Shown piece by piece: positions 21,144-32,347 of a DNA stretch of 64,000 bases (the stretch's first letter is position 1; each line of letters starts with the position of its first letter). The stretch covers positions 304,159-368,158 of the forward strand of contig JAKMXF010000318.1 of NCBI GenBank assembly GCA_024704765.1, given 5' to 3'. The position numbers and the translations under genes are program-made. The DNA is from Oopsacas minuta (taxonomy: Eukaryota > Porifera > Hexactinellida > Lyssacinosida > Leucopsacidae). The notes below the pieces were generated by a model that saw only the letters and a program-made list of their open reading frames with translations, was not told where the DNA came from and did no database searches.

Positions 21144-21617
21144 TTAAAGCTTTGATTGATAAAATGCTATCTCTCTTTTAAGAGCCGCCTGCTCCTTAAT
21201 TAATCGCAGTTTTTCTTCCGTCATATCATCAATAATATAACTCATAGATTCATTTATATTAGTCTGTTTTCTTCTGAAGTTCTGTGTGTATAATCGTCTC
21301 CTCTCTCGAGTTTGTAACCTAATAAGTACGGCTAATTCCTCTTGGCGAAGACTCATGCAAATTGCAGCATTCTTGATAGAAGATTTCCTGAATTTGCATA
21401 ACAAACTTCTATCAATAGTATCATCTGTGAATTGTGTATTACTGGGTAGCCCAGGAAGTAAGAACGCACTTCTGCCTCTACAGATTAGATCAGTCTCTTC
21501 ACTGTAGTAGGAATGATCAGTAAGCAGGTCTAGCTGAGATATCGAACGAGTGTAGTTAGGGGAAAAACTATCATATTCACTAGAAGGAAAAGATGTATCG
21601 ACATTGTTGCAGGCCAT
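21144..21617 (-). CDS. Small divergent bZIP-like protein (CNC/Maf-like)
   Basis: Frame of 157 residues. The C-terminal 65 residues contain a basic stretch TRERRRLYTQNFRRKQTNI followed by heptad-like leucines/isoleucines to the C-terminus. The order RRR, then QN-x-R-x-K, resembles the basic region of CNC/Maf bZIP factors, and an EELAVLIRLQ helix precedes it as in their extended homology region. The canonical N-x7-R spacing is imperfect, so DNA binding is uncertain. The N-terminal half is serine-rich. It may be a diverged regulator; a general coiled coil is the alternative. An acceptor-like AG lies 6 nt before the ATG. Confidence 0.55.
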   Translation of the reverse strand: MACNNVDTSFPSSEYDSFSPNYTRSISQLDLLTDHSYYSEETDLICRGRSAFLLPGLPSNTQFTDDTIDRSLLCKFRKSSIKNAAICMSLRQEELAVLIRLQTRERRRLYTQNFRRKQTNINESMSYIIDDMTEEKLRLIKEQAALKREIAFYQSKL

Positions 21618-22039
21618 TTTTGACTTAAGTTGATATGTATATTTACTTAAATGAGTTTAATGTTGGTAGTATTTATACTTTAATGAATGACTCAAAAATA
21701 CAAAAATATATCTAAATTTAGGAAATATGACTGGAATTTTTGGTAGCTGGCCCAATCGCAGGGGATATTCCGAAAATGTTTGAACTAGACAATACAGCCA
21801 TTATTCTAAAAATAGATCATTTCAATTTTGTTGCTAGATTTTTTCAAGTTATACCCTGAATATATCAGTTTCACTAATAAAAATGCTATTGAAAGTAGTA
21901 TAAGAGTATGTTATATATAAATATTAAATATCAGCCCTGGCTATAAATATAGATTCTATAAGTTTCAGTGATTAGTAAGAGGTTTAACATAAGATGGGAG
22001 ATATAAGAGAATTCCAAAATAAGAGTCTAATACATGTTG
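21618..22039. other. Intergenic, 422 bp
   Basis: AT-rich spacer between the bZIP-like start and the cadherin stop codon, both genes on the minus strand. No gene or repeat seen. Confidence 0.5.
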
Positions 22040-25000
22040 TTACATTGGTACTTCCACAGAGTCAAGGATATCGGGTTGCTGAGATTGAACACGTACGTTA
22101 CGTGAGAAGGAAGGGGTAGAGCTAGAGGGGAGGGGAGCTAGATTGACTTGGGGTCTCTTAACGACTTCTCTAGGAGGAGCGTTGTAGTAGGGTAACCTGG
22201 GTCTCTGGTGAGATACAGAGGACAGATAGGAAGAGGAGGCAGATGATTGGGGAGAGTGCGAGGATTCAAAATATCTGGTGTTTGGATTCGTGAAAATTAG
22301 ATCGAATGGAGGTTCAAATTGTGACCGCTTGTCACTGACAGAACTACTGACTTGACTGATGTCATCTCCGAACACAAGATGCAGGTCACTATCCTCTCCA
22401 AGAAGAGTAGGAGGAGCGGGAGATTCTTCGTTATAATCATGTAGTGTTGGAATAGAATTACATTCCTTAACCAAATCTTTATTAGCATCTATAATCTGTT
22501 TGATTTCTTCATCAGTCATAGGCACGAGTGTAGTAGAATTAGAATTAGAATTAATGGATATTCCTATCCCTGAAGATCTGGGAGTAGAATATATGGGTGG
22601 ATTCCCTGTACTCTCTCTTACTTCAGACAAATTGTTGTTCTTTAACACTTCCCATACATGAGAAGACTTAGCAGAATCAACTCTGTACGTAGCATTGAAG
22701 CAGAATATGTAACGACATACATACAAAATAACGAGGGTAATCATGATAAGAGCTATCAATAGTAGCATCAACAGGAGTATAGGAGTTACAACAAAATACC
22801 AATAGCTTGGCAGAGGTAGAAGTATTCTATCATTCAAGAACAATGAGAAAGATAGCGAGCTATTTCTAGGAGGATTTCCTCTGTCAGTAACTGTAACATT
22901 ACCGTAATAGGTCTCATTTGTAATTAACTCGATATCTGCAGTAAAGTCACTGGAAATAGATAGAACACCAGTTACATTATTCAGTACTAACCAATTGAGT
23001 TCAATACTTAATATGTATACCAGCATACCGTCTCTACCTATGTCTTCATCACTTGCTTCAAAACGAGCTACAAACTGGTTAGCAAAGTAATTGCTCAGAT
23101 GAATTCTCTGATCGGAGTTATTAGAGAACTCAGGAGTATGGTCATTTATTGGGATTACTATGATATACAGCGTTGTATCAGCTATGACGTCATTAGACTC
23201 AGCATGTATAGATAGTGTATAGTTGTTTGTAGCATTAGCTAGATCCACCTCTAATAAGCCTGATATGGACAGGTTACCTGATTGTGTCAGTGCAAAGAGA
23301 GATTTTTGATATTCTCCAGAAATAGAAAATACAGGAATGTTGTAGTTGTCATAACAGACGAATAGAGAGAAGTCTCTGAGAGTGTGGTTATCGTATTCTC
23401 CCTCGTTCAGGGATATCTCATATATATCCTCTGTAAATTGTAGAGAAGGTTGGATCTCATTAACAAATAGTACATTCAAAGAAGTGAGCTCTGTGTGATC
23501 AGCATCACACTCATGTTTAAGAGTAATATCACAGAGAGCATAATCTGTACACATGACGTTAGATACCACTGAGACATTATTATCTACAACATTGACTGTA
23601 AAGCTACTGCCATCGGAAGATATGGTAAAATCCACAGAACTACTGTTGGCAGAGAGTAGAAAGAGAGTAGAATTAATAGGTTTGTTAGACTCTAAACAAA
23701 CAGTATATGTAGAGTATAGCAGTATAGGTTCCCTCTTTGTTATATTAATACTGATATTAGTGAGAATGGATTCACAGTCTCGAGAAGGATTGTTTGGATT
23801 AGGACAATGGGAAGCAGAGAATTGTCTACGTATCTGTCCATGAGGGAGACACGCTTTCAAGAAGAGGTCCCCTGTATTAGAGTCGAGTAGGAAGGTATCG
23901 TTACCAGTTTTATTCAGATGATAATAAATAGGTTGATTAGTATTATCAATATCATAGGCATGTAGAGTTAGTAGTTTAGAGCCTAGAGGTGAATTGACAG
24001 GTAATATATAGTCTGTTATGCTGAACATTATAGGATTATCATTAAGGTTTTCTACGTAGACTGATACATTAAGGTTATTGGTTAATGGAGGCATTCCTGT
24101 ATCTGTACATCTAAGAATGAGATTAAGCATTCTCACTTCTTCATAGTCAAGCCCTGTAGTTAGCTGAACTACACCAGTAGAGCTATCTATGATAAAATTA
24201 GCCTCATAGCCTTCTGCGGATTGTATTGAATACTGGAGGTTAGCATTTATACCAATATCATTATCTGTACATTTGAGTGTGTATATTTCACTCAGGTTAT
24301 TCTCAGGTACATGTATACAGTCTGAGGGAGGGCCAAATATCTGAGGAGCATTGTCATTAACATCTGTTATAATGACAATTAATTTTAAATAAGAAGTTCT
24401 ATTTGGTGTATCTGGAAAGTTTGTATCGTTAGTCACATTAAGCTGGAATATGAGCTCATATTGAGATACGGATTCTCTATCTAAACTACCGTCGAATTGT
24501 AAATTCCATTGTAATTTTCTCTCAAGTTTTTCAACAAAGAAAGGCTTTGCAGATGAGTTGTCAGGATACGTCATTACAGCGACAGTAGCAGAGGCATTAT
24601 TTGGCAGGACTGGTTCTAAAGATATGAGAGATAGGGAAATAATTACTTTATTCTCCTCCACCAATATAAAATTTCCATTTTCATTAGATTGCAAATTAGT
24701 AAATGTCATCTGGGAAGGTTCAGACACGTCGATTACCTCCACGCTAAAATTCGTAAACTCGAACAGCCCAGGAGTCCCTAAATCTAATGCTTGTATAGAC
24801 ATCTCAAGATAATCGAACTTATCAAAATCCAACTCTCTAAATAAACTAACATTTCCTGTAAATTTATTGATCCAGAAAGGAGAGAGATACTCGTCTACGC
24901 TCAACTCTTTACCGTCTTTGAATGCTCTTTGTGATATAATTGAGTATACTATTTCGCCGTTAGAACCTTCATCTGAGTCTTGTGCAGTAAACACACCCAC

Positions 25001-25732
25001 TTCACGTCCAGGGGCTGCATCTTCTGAAATCTTAAAGAAGGAATTATGACTACAAAACTGCGGAGTATTATCATTGACATCATTGACTGTAATATTTATA
25101 ATTGCTACTGTATTGTTTCTACCGTCGAAGGCTGTTAGGTTGAAATAGAAATGAGAGGTAGCCTCTCTGTCAATAAGGTTACTGCTAGTGAGGGAAGGAT
25201 TATCAGGATCAGAAGAGAAATTGAAGTATTCAAGGGTTCTGTCAGCTCCAACCAAACTATAAGATTTGACGTCATAAGGTGGATTATCATGGTCTATTGC
25301 CTTAGGTAGTGATATGACTATCGTAACGGATTGATTATTTGAATGATGCTCTGATGTATATATTACGTATTCTGTATTCATAAATTCAGGAAGGTGATTA
25401 TTCGTATCCTTGACGTGGACAGTAAAACGACCAGCAGTATCATTTATGAGAACAGTACAAGAGAAATTTTGCCTAATGAACTCAAGATTGAAGTCAAAAA
25501 CCCGAATGAACCTCAGTCCTCCATTTTCGTATATGAAAAATCTACAATCATCTTGATTAGAATTGTATATTTCGATATTTTCTGGTTCAGCAAACACTTC
25601 AGTACCAATAGTATCGGAGGTTTCAAAGTTGTAATCATTTTGACATAGGACAGTAGTGAGATAGAGAAGAGAGAGCAAGAGAGAGAGAGAGAGGGAGAGG
25701 GAGAGGGAGAGAGAGAGAGAGAGCAGATACAT
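22040..25732 (-). CDS. Transmembrane cadherin (protocadherin-like), single exon
   Basis: Frame of 1,230 residues without introns. A signal peptide made of leucine/serine repeats (residues 1-30) is followed by about eight or nine cadherin repeats. Calcium-binding motifs visible include VNDVNDNTPQF, ITDVNDNAPQI, VENLNDNPIMF and IPINDHTPEF, together with A-x-D-x-D and LDRE/LDYE segments. Several repeats have degenerate linkers. One transmembrane helix lies near residues 1000-1027 (PILLLMLLLIALIMI), then a cytoplasmic tail of about 200 residues rich in serine and proline. No catenin-binding motif was recognised. It is likely a homophilic or heterophilic adhesion molecule. Confidence 0.93.
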   Translation of the reverse strand: MYLLSLSLSLSLSLSLSLLLSLLYLTTVLCQNDYNFETSDTIGTEVFAEPENIEIYNSNQDDCRFFIYENGGLRFIRVFDFNLEFIRQNFSCTVLINDTAGRFTVHVKDTNNHLPEFMNTEYVIYTSEHHSNNQSVTIVISLPKAIDHDNPPYDVKSYSLVGADRTLEYFNFSSDPDNPSLTSSNLIDREATSHFYFNLTAFDGRNNTVAIINITVNDVNDNTPQFCSHNSFFKISEDAAPGREVGVFTAQDSDEGSNGEIVYSIISQRAFKDGKELSVDEYLSPFWINKFTGNVSLFRELDFDKFDYLEMSIQALDLGTPGLFEFTNFSVEVIDVSEPSQMTFTNLQSNENGNFILVEENKVIISLSLISLEPVLPNNASATVAVMTYPDNSSAKPFFVEKLERKLQWNLQFDGSLDRESVSQYELIFQLNVTNDTNFPDTPNRTSYLKLIVIITDVNDNAPQIFGPPSDCIHVPENNLSEIYTLKCTDNDIGINANLQYSIQSAEGYEANFIIDSSTGVVQLTTGLDYEEVRMLNLILRCTDTGMPPLTNNLNVSVYVENLNDNPIMFSITDYILPVNSPLGSKLLTLHAYDIDNTNQPIYYHLNKTGNDTFLLDSNTGDLFLKACLPHGQIRRQFSASHCPNPNNPSRDCESILTNISINITKREPILLYSTYTVCLESNKPINSTLFLLSANSSSVDFTISSDGSSFTVNVVDNNVSVVSNVMCTDYALCDITLKHECDADHTELTSLNVLFVNEIQPSLQFTEDIYEISLNEGEYDNHTLRDFSLFVCYDNYNIPVFSISGEYQKSLFALTQSGNLSISGLLEVDLANATNNYTLSIHAESNDVIADTTLYIIVIPINDHTPEFSNNSDQRIHLSNYFANQFVARFEASDEDIGRDGMLVYILSIELNWLVLNNVTGVLSISSDFTADIELITNETYYGNVTVTDRGNPPRNSSLSFSLFLNDRILLPLPSYWYFVVTPILLLMLLLIALIMITLVILYVCRYIFCFNATYRVDSAKSSHVWEVLKNNNLSEVRESTGNPPIYSTPRSSGIGISINSNSNSTTLVPMTDEEIKQIIDANKDLVKECNSIPTLHDYNEESPAPPTLLGEDSDLHLVFGDDISQVSSSVSDKRSQFEPPFDLIFTNPNTRYFESSHSPQSSASSSYLSSVSHQRPRLPYYNAPPREVVKRPQVNLAPLPSSSTPSFSRNVRVQSQQPDILDSVEVPM
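25660..25724. repeat. GA/CT microsatellite encoding the cadherin signal peptide
   Basis: An imperfect run of GAGA (plus strand) lies exactly over the N-terminus of the cadherin and encodes alternating leucine and serine. The repeat thus forms the hydrophobic core of the signal peptide. Confidence 0.85.
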
Positions 25733-25863
25733 CAGCTATCAAATTATGATAAATAATATAAATCATATATAGTAGGTGATACTTTGTATTAAATAATCAA
25801 AAAGAGACAGCCGGTATCAATAAATAAGATATCACGAGATGTTCGGTATGTTGGTTTGTTATA

Positions 25864-27792
25864 CTACTGTTTGCCGGAATAATTCTTTTTGAGTTTCGGA
25901 TTAGTAGTTTGTTGATATTTCTGTAATTTGTTGCTTGTAAGACTAGCTTTGAAATTTCTATCAATTCTCTCACTAATGCTGTTATTTGTTTGTTGTTGAT
26001 TATTTGTATGTCTGTTCTCTTGTTTTGATAGAACCAAGTTCTGTACACAGCTGGACACTTTATAACTTCTGATGTACTCAGTCTCTCTCTGTAGATCTAT
26101 ATTACTCTTACGGGAGCGGAGTAGGTCCCAGGTACAGGCGTTATCTTTCGCATTTTCAGAACACATGCTCTGCTGACTGGATATAGATCTAGATTTGGTT
26201 AGAGAAGAAACAGTTCTTGAATCAGCCTCGCTCTTCTCGTCTTCCTCCCCCTCTGTTCCCATCTCCAACTCTCCGTTAACACTCCCAGTGAATGGTCTCA
26301 TTTTAAGGTTTCTACGACTATTAGAGTCTCTAGAGGATGATCTGTTAGGTCTGTGTTTAATGGGATTAGGTGGGGGTGACGTAACCTCTTCTCTGAGACT
26401 ATAGAACTGACTTCTAGTGAGAGATGTAGTGAATGCGTTCGGTGAGAATAATTGTATCCCTGATAGACTGGTGGTAGCTGGAGGCTCTTGTTGTATGTTT
26501 GTATTAGATTTGGTAGCAAATAAAAGATTGAATTGTAAAGTCAGCTGATTGACAGAACTGTCAAATATATGACGTGTCCATATAGATATATCTGGTGTAT
26601 CTTTAGCTCTAGCTCTTAGCTCTGCTATCTTTTGATTCATAACATCTTCAAAACCGGAAACAGCTGTTTCGTCATACTCTAGACTGTGTAGACTTGTGCC
26701 AGAGGGGAGGAGAGAGGGTATCAATATGAAATTGGAAGGATTGGGTCTCAGTTTACCAACCTGTCCTATATGAGAACATGTATTGACGTCACAAGCAATG
26801 TAGCAGTATTTACAAGCGGAACAGAAGAGAAGGCGTGAATACCCCCAAGCTCTCCAGAATCTGTCTCTAGCTGATGCACCCTGTCTCCTCATATCGTCCA
26901 GCTCCTGACGGACAGACCAGATAGGATCTCTCCTATGCATATAGAATAGACTGCCTTGATGAGATACTCTTATCTGAGTTGAACAACTGCCACACAGGAA
27001 CATAGATTCTAGACCAGAGATTATACAGTGCTGACAGTCTAAGCACTTGTACACTGAGTTAAGAGCAAATGGTTGTGAGTTATCATTATTGTATGAGTCT
27101 ATTATAATCTTTAGTTTAGATGCAAATAGTTTATCTCTTATCAAATCCTTAGGATCTTGTATCTCCTCTACCTGAGCACATGTCAGCAGGTTGGATAGCT
27201 TGTCAATAGATAATTGGTTAAGGCATTCTGTAGAGGTATGCATTGCTAATACAGCATTTATATTCTCAGATATGAACAAGATACAGGTGTATACTAGATC
27301 TGGCATACCTAGATACTCAGAGGATACTAATACACTAAATACACGCTTAGCGTCTAGTTTCGGTCGAGGATGTGATAAGGAGTGAGGAGAAGAGCTCATT
27401 ATGTAGTCCATTAGCCAGGAGAATACTTGTAGATCACAGTGTACTGATATGTCAATCTCCTGCCAATTGTCTTGATAGGTAGACAGATTGTCACGGAAAT
27501 ATGTCATAGAGCTGAGTAGCAGAGAAGCAGGACAGATAAAGTTCTTTGTAAGAGCATGAGCATCATCTATAACCCGTATAGTTATAAGATCAGCACAATC
27601 GGGGGGTGATATGAGTCTAGAATTGGATGGGAGAGGATGTCTGTGTATAGGATCAGGAGAACTGAGGGATGGTAGACTCTTTGAGGATTTGACACCATTA
27701 ATACAGTGAGCATCTTTATTTACTAATCTGTAAGCTAGTCCTGGAGTATTGATATCTTGCTTCTGAGTGTTTCTTTGTTTGAGCGAATTCAT
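25864..27792 (-). CDS. SANBR: SANBR/KIAA1841-like BTB protein
   Basis: Frame of 642 residues, single exon. Residues 70-200 form the BTB-like region of this family: FICPASLLLSSMTYF, then WQEIDISVHCDLQVFSWLMDYI. It continues with the family's cysteine-rich segment (YKCLDCQHCI... FCSACKYCYIAC). The human protein has an N-terminal SANT domain before the BTB; I see no SANT domain here. The C-terminal third is serine-rich and ends with a conserved WDLLRSR-like segment. Human SANBR restrains immunoglobulin class-switch recombination, a role that cannot apply in a sponge-like animal, so the ancestral function is open. Confidence 0.82.
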   Translation of the reverse strand: MNSLKQRNTQKQDINTPGLAYRLVNKDAHCINGVKSSKSLPSLSSPDPIHRHPLPSNSRLISPPDCADLITIRVIDDAHALTKNFICPASLLLSSMTYFRDNLSTYQDNWQEIDISVHCDLQVFSWLMDYIMSSSPHSLSHPRPKLDAKRVFSVLVSSEYLGMPDLVYTCILFISENINAVLAMHTSTECLNQLSIDKLSNLLTCAQVEEIQDPKDLIRDKLFASKLKIIIDSYNNDNSQPFALNSVYKCLDCQHCIISGLESMFLCGSCSTQIRVSHQGSLFYMHRRDPIWSVRQELDDMRRQGASARDRFWRAWGYSRLLFCSACKYCYIACDVNTCSHIGQVGKLRPNPSNFILIPSLLPSGTSLHSLEYDETAVSGFEDVMNQKIAELRARAKDTPDISIWTRHIFDSSVNQLTLQFNLLFATKSNTNIQQEPPATTSLSGIQLFSPNAFTTSLTRSQFYSLREEVTSPPPNPIKHRPNRSSSRDSNSRRNLKMRPFTGSVNGELEMGTEGEEDEKSEADSRTVSSLTKSRSISSQQSMCSENAKDNACTWDLLRSRKSNIDLQRETEYIRSYKVSSCVQNLVLSKQENRHTNNQQQTNNSISERIDRNFKASLTSNKLQKYQQTTNPKLKKNYSGKQ

Positions 27793-28079
27793 TATTGAGT
27801 GATCGGATTGTTTATAGTAGCTTTATGTGTTTGTAAACTTTGGTTGTCTCTAATTGTGTGCCACATATAACATTCTAATAAATAAATATCCATATAGTAA
27901 AGAGTAGAGTGCAGTAATTTTAGATTCCTCCCATCTCTAATTTGATAAATAGTAGAAATATCATATTGAGAGAATAAGAGTTGTAACTAAATATTCATTT
28001 ATGCAGAGGATGCGAGTATATCTCATATAAAGCTGGGGGAATACATTTGCTTGATCGTTTAATAAGTCTATAATCTTCT

Positions 28080-28081
28080 AG
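28080..28081 (+). promoter_or_regulatory. Acceptor-like site 6 nt before the 28088 start codon
   Basis: A pyrimidine-rich TCTTCTAG tract ends at 28081, in front of the ATG at 28088. No donor giving an upstream coding exon was found. It is one of the better examples of an acceptor set against a start codon in this window. Confidence 0.4.
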
Positions 28082-28087
28082 ATAACT

Positions 28088-28726
28088 ATGCTACTAATCT
28101 CTATTGGTATTTTTATCCTTATAACAACTACTATAACAAATCAACTACGGTTAGAGATAGACCTTCCTGCTAGGCCAGATATCTCTGAAAATTTCTTTGC
28201 TAGAGTATTATCTAATCTCTCTACCAATAGTGTTAATGTACAGAATAATATTACACTAAACAGGATGTATTCTGAAGGGAAACAGTGCTCTAGAGGGTGT
28301 CAAGTATGGAAGGGACGGCCTGGTAAGGAGTGTAGCTATACACTAGTGAGAGAGGACCTGAAGCTAGAGTATGCTGCTGATATAAAGAATAATACTCTAC
28401 AGAATTGTTACAAGACTGTACTGAATGGAGACGAAATTATCAAGTTATGGAAATGGATATTAAACGCTACTTATCTTGGCAGAGAAAAGGACAATAACGG
28501 AGACATGGTAGATATATGGCATCAGCTAGAAGCAGACGGAGATACATCAGAATACCTGGAGAATAAGATAGCTGTGAGTACAATAGATCCTAATATACCT
28601 GTGTATGTCAAACAGACATACAGATCTTCTGAAAACTCTGATAACTATGTTTTTCGGTATTACAACTTTACAACTAAAGTCAGTGAGGATGAATTTAAAA
28701 TACCTACAAAATGTAACGGTGTGTAA
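28088..28726 (+). CDS. Secreted glycoprotein of unknown family
   Basis: Frame of 212 residues, single exon. A clear signal peptide (residues 1-20, ISIGIFILITTTI) is followed by a mature chain with six cysteines, among them C-x3-C (CSRGC) and a later KEC, and at least five N-glycosylation sequons (NLS, NIT, NNT, NAT, NFT). There is no second membrane segment. The motif order VWKG-C-...-DLKLEY-...-NCYKTVLNG-...-IWHQL resembles lipid-binding LolA/ependymin-type beta folds, but this is only an impression. It is the only plus-strand gene between 15 and 64 kb and is tail-to-tail with POLR3B, 53 bp apart. Confidence 0.72.
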   Translation: MLLISIGIFILITTTITNQLRLEIDLPARPDISENFFARVLSNLSTNSVNVQNNITLNRMYSEGKQCSRGCQVWKGRPGKECSYTLVREDLKLEYAADIKNNTLQNCYKTVLNGDEIIKLWKWILNATYLGREKDNNGDMVDIWHQLEADGDTSEYLENKIAVSTIDPNIPVYVKQTYRSSENSDNYVFRYYNFTTKVSEDEFKIPTKCNGV

Positions 28727-28779
28727 AGTGTGTATATTCATACTGATTTAATTATTTTAAAATATAACCAACTAATACT

Positions 28780-31700
28780 TCATTGAGTGTCTTTAACTAA
28801 TTTTAATCTTGGTACTATGTTCATTGATATCAACTCTTGGAATAATAGCTTACAAGCATATGGGATGTTTACACTAGAAATAGTGCTGGAGGATTGACAG
28901 AAGTGACACCAGTTAGAATAAGCGAATAATCCACAGGTATTACATACTTCTACTCTATAGCTGTCACTAGAAATCATAAGACGTTCTATTACTAACATGC
29001 TAGCTCCGTAACCGATTAGACAATCTCTCTCCATCTCTCCCAAGCGGAGGCCTCCTTCTCTGGACCGTCCTTCTGTCGGCTGTCTCGTCATGAGGGACCT
29101 AGGGCCTCTGGATCTAGCGTGCATCTTGTCAATAACCATGTGCTTAAGCTTCTGATAGTAAACAGGTCCCATGAATATATAGGCTTCTAACGGTTCCCCA
29201 GTCGTGCCTGATGTTACCATATCTTTACCGTGGTAATTGAATCCGTGTTCTACAAGCTGTGAGCATACTTTATTTATTTTGCAGTCAATGAATGCTGTAC
29301 CGTATGCAAATTCTCCTCGCAATACTCCTGCCTTACCGCATAGAAGTTCTAACAGCTTGCCTACTGTCATTCTGCTGGGAAATCCGTGTGGATTCATAAC
29401 TATATCAGGACATATCCCGGACTCAGAGAAGGGGAGGTTCTCTTGATTGACGATAAGACCACACACCCCTTTCTGACCGTGTCTGCTGGAGAACTTGTCC
29501 CCTACCTCAGGGATACGAGTCTTTCTTAGGAGGGTCTTAATAATCATTGCATCCTCGTTAGAGGAAGTTATCAGCACTTTATCTACATACATATCTTCTG
29601 TCTGTCCTTTATAGGAGAGAGGTGATTCCTTGTGAGATATTGATGTAAGATTACCTACAGGAGGACCTGTTATCTGTTCAGGAATTAATTTATTAACCAG
29701 CACCTGTCTATTTGATATCTTCTCTCCTGGCATAGCTATACCGTCTACATCCAGGATCTGGTGGAGGTATATAGGTTTATCGAACTCATTCAAATGAGGA
29801 CCGTTAATTATATCTAAGGTTCTATTGGGATAACGCTTGATGGCTGTTTGAAACTTCTTGTATACGGTACAACGAGCAAATCCTCTGTCTACAGAGGCCT
29901 GATTGAGTATGACAGCATCTTCTATGTCATAGCCAGAATAAGACATTACTGCTACTGTAGCATTCTGTCCAGCAGGGAGCTTATCAAAGTTTATAATATC
30001 TAGAGTATGCGTTTTGACTAGCGGGGCCTGTGGATACACTAGTGTATACATGAGGGTATCTATTCTATTCAAATAGTTGTATGCTATAACTCCCATGCTC
30101 TGCTTACCCATAGCACATTGATATGTGTTTCTAGGAGATTGATTGTGGTGAGGAAATGGAATTAAACCAGCACAAATACCTAGAATTGTAAAAGGTTCTA
30201 TTTCCATATGAGTTGTTAGAGTAGTGAGCTTATCAACAGTTAATGCAATAGTAGAATCATCCTCTTCATTTACATCCAAGTACTCAATCAGCCCTAACTG
30301 TACGAAGTCTTGGAATGACATCTTCTCTTCTCTAAGGGAGATAAGATGCTCATTAGTCACAAGAGGACATCCCTTCTCTACCACTATATATGGTCTACAC
30401 AGACGGCCTCCATCTGATGATATAAATACTGACTTTTGTTTCTCAATTACAAAGACGTTAATGAAATGTTCTAGGAAACCTGACCGTCTGGTTAAGCGGA
30501 GTACTCTAACTAGTCTGCGGTAATCTCGGGTAACACCTAACAGCTGGCCATTAAGGAACACAGTGTATACAAATGGATAAGAGAATTCAGCACCTGACAA
30601 GTGTAACACATCTTCTACTCCCATGTTATACAGGAAAGCCTCTAGAGATGATTCCTCACATGATGTGGTTATGTGAGTCATGAGAGCTAAGTTCTTTATG
30701 AGACCACAGGACTCTCCCTCAGGGGTGTCAGAGGGACATAGCATACCCCATTGAGACGGGTGTAAGGCTCGAGGACCGCTCACTTTACGAGTTTTCTCGA
30801 AAAGCGAGTTTATACGTGTCATAATTCCGAGAGCAGAAATGTAGGAGAGACGAGAGAGGACCTGAGTAACTCCGCTTCTGTTCATTCTGAATCTTTTCAA
30901 ATTCCAATTACCTGTACTGATAGCATAGATAGTACCGTTAGTTATAATGGAGGGATTCATTATACTCAGTACATCGAATTGTTCCCCTTTCTTACCAATC
31001 TCTCTGTCTACAGACTTCTTTACATCATAATTAAATGTTTTGAATAAATCCTCAAACAGCAAGCCCAGCAGATCTCCTGCTAGCTCTACTCGTTTGTTAC
31101 CATAGTAATCTTTATCGTCGTATTGATCCTTCTTAGCTGATAATAACCTACGCACCATCATAGCTAGATATACAGCTTTCCTTTTAAAATTCAGATTAGC
31201 TGCTGGGATGTGAGTTAGTATCATTTCTCTCAGAAGTTCTTTGCCTTCATCTACACGAGATCTAGCTGTCCAGCCGGTTAAGTATATCTTGTATAATTTC
31301 GATCGTTGTCCTAAATACTCTAGACATTGATCTCTTGTAAACATCTGCTTCTCCTGCGCCTCTTGTATGGACGGTAACATGTTAGCAATTATTTCTTCAG
31401 ATGATCCCACCATTTGTATAATTTCTTGGTCACTAGATAGTCCCATACCCTTCAGTATTATAACTACGGGAATATCTTCAGTAAGAGAGTTGTGTTTAAG
31501 ATAAACTTTACGATAATGTAGCCATACAGAAGTACGGGATTTCCTCTCGTGTGTAGAACTAGTCACGGCACATTCCATAGATCCCTTCCTGTTCTCATCT
31601 ACAATCATACGATTCATAGAGATCTGTTCTTGTATCAATATTACCTTCTCTACTCCTTTAACCACGAAGTATCCCCCTGGGTCATACATACACTCCTTTA

Positions 31701-32163
31701 CTTTAGCTAGTTCTTCATGAGTCTTATCTCTAAGAACACATTTAGAAGACTTCAGCATGATAGGGATACGACCTAGAGGATGATCTTTCCTGATAACCAC
31801 CTGCTTACCCCGTGTGTACTGCAGATCTACAGTTATAGGGGCGGAGTATGTGAGGTCCCTGAGGCGACATTCCTGTGGAGTAGAGTCCCTCGTAGAAGAG
31901 TATGTCTCTTCTATGTCAGGAGTACCCACACGGATATCCAAATATTTGAGGTAGAATCCTGTGTCTGCGTTTGATAGGATTTTATTGTTAGTTTGAAGGA
32001 TCTTTTTAATTCCAACATCTACGAAGTAATCGTAGTTATCTATGTGTTGACGTACTAGTCCCTTCAGTTGGAGGAAAGCTGGGAGGAGTAAGCCTTTATC
32101 ATGGAGAGGTTTGACAGGTTCTATCTGTCCATCTGAGTTCTGGAATTTTGATTGAAAATCCAT
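28780..32163 (-). CDS. POLR3B: RNA polymerase III second-largest subunit (POLR3B/RPC2), single exon
   Basis: Frame of 1,127 residues; family members are about 1,130. The start is placed at the ATG at 32163, not at the TTG four codons upstream. Visible beta-subunit signatures include the N-terminal [25 protein letters not shown], the [18 protein letters not shown] clamp region, [13 protein letters not shown], the [13 protein letters not shown] catalytic signature, and the C-terminal zinc finger C-x2-C...C-x2-C ([16 protein letters not shown]). Pol III makes tRNA and 5S rRNA in the nucleus. An intronless copy is unusual for an animal but no stop or frameshift is present, and it lacks signs of a retrocopy. 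An AG abuts the ATG. Confidence 0.97.
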   Translation of the reverse strand: MDFQSKFQNSDGQIEPVKPLHDKGLLLPAFLQLKGLVRQHIDNYDYFVDVGIKKILQTNNKILSNADTGFYLKYLDIRVGTPDIEETYSSTRDSTPQECRLRDLTYSAPITVDLQYTRGKQVVIRKDHPLGRIPIMLKSSKCVLRDKTHEELAKVKECMYDPGGYFVVKGVEKVILIQEQISMNRMIVDENRKGSMECAVTSSTHERKSRTSVWLHYRKVYLKHNSLTEDIPVVIILKGMGLSSDQEIIQMVGSSEEIIANMLPSIQEAQEKQMFTRDQCLEYLGQRSKLYKIYLTGWTARSRVDEGKELLREMILTHIPAANLNFKRKAVYLAMMVRRLLSAKKDQYDDKDYYGNKRVELAGDLLGLLFEDLFKTFNYDVKKSVDREIGKKGEQFDVLSIMNPSIITNGTIYAISTGNWNLKRFRMNRSGVTQVLSRLSYISALGIMTRINSLFEKTRKVSGPRALHPSQWGMLCPSDTPEGESCGLIKNLALMTHITTSCEESSLEAFLYNMGVEDVLHLSGAEFSYPFVYTVFLNGQLLGVTRDYRRLVRVLRLTRRSGFLEHFINVFVIEKQKSVFISSDGGRLCRPYIVVEKGCPLVTNEHLISLREEKMSFQDFVQLGLIEYLDVNEEDDSTIALTVDKLTTLTTHMEIEPFTILGICAGLIPFPHHNQSPRNTYQCAMGKQSMGVIAYNYLNRIDTLMYTLVYPQAPLVKTHTLDIINFDKLPAGQNATVAVMSYSGYDIEDAVILNQASVDRGFARCTVYKKFQTAIKRYPNRTLDIINGPHLNEFDKPIYLHQILDVDGIAMPGEKISNRQVLVNKLIPEQITGPPVGNLTSISHKESPLSYKGQTEDMYVDKVLITSSNEDAMIIKTLLRKTRIPEVGDKFSSRHGQKGVCGLIVNQENLPFSESGICPDIVMNPHGFPSRMTVGKLLELLCGKAGVLRGEFAYGTAFIDCKINKVCSQLVEHGFNYHGKDMVTSGTTGEPLEAYIFMGPVYYQKLKHMVIDKMHARSRGPRSLMTRQPTEGRSREGGLRLGEMERDCLIGYGASMLVIERLMISSDSYRVEVCNTCGLFAYSNWCHFCQSSSTISSVNIPYACKLLFQELISMNIVPRLKLVKDTQ

Positions 32164-32347
32164 CTTATTTGCCAATTATTTACAAATAAAGTTGTAAATA
32201 TAATCACATAATTCTATGAGGTATATTAATATGTTATTGTTTGTTTGTTTTAATGTATAAGAAGGAGAATAAAGTTGTAAAAGTAAATATTCTTGTTAAA
32301 ATCGATAAATATATACACAAAGTATATTCACATATATATACAGGAAT

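Noticed and set aside
28780-32163. POLR3B as a retrocopy pseudogene
   Set aside because: It has full length with all catalytic signatures and no stop, frameshift or poly(A) trace.
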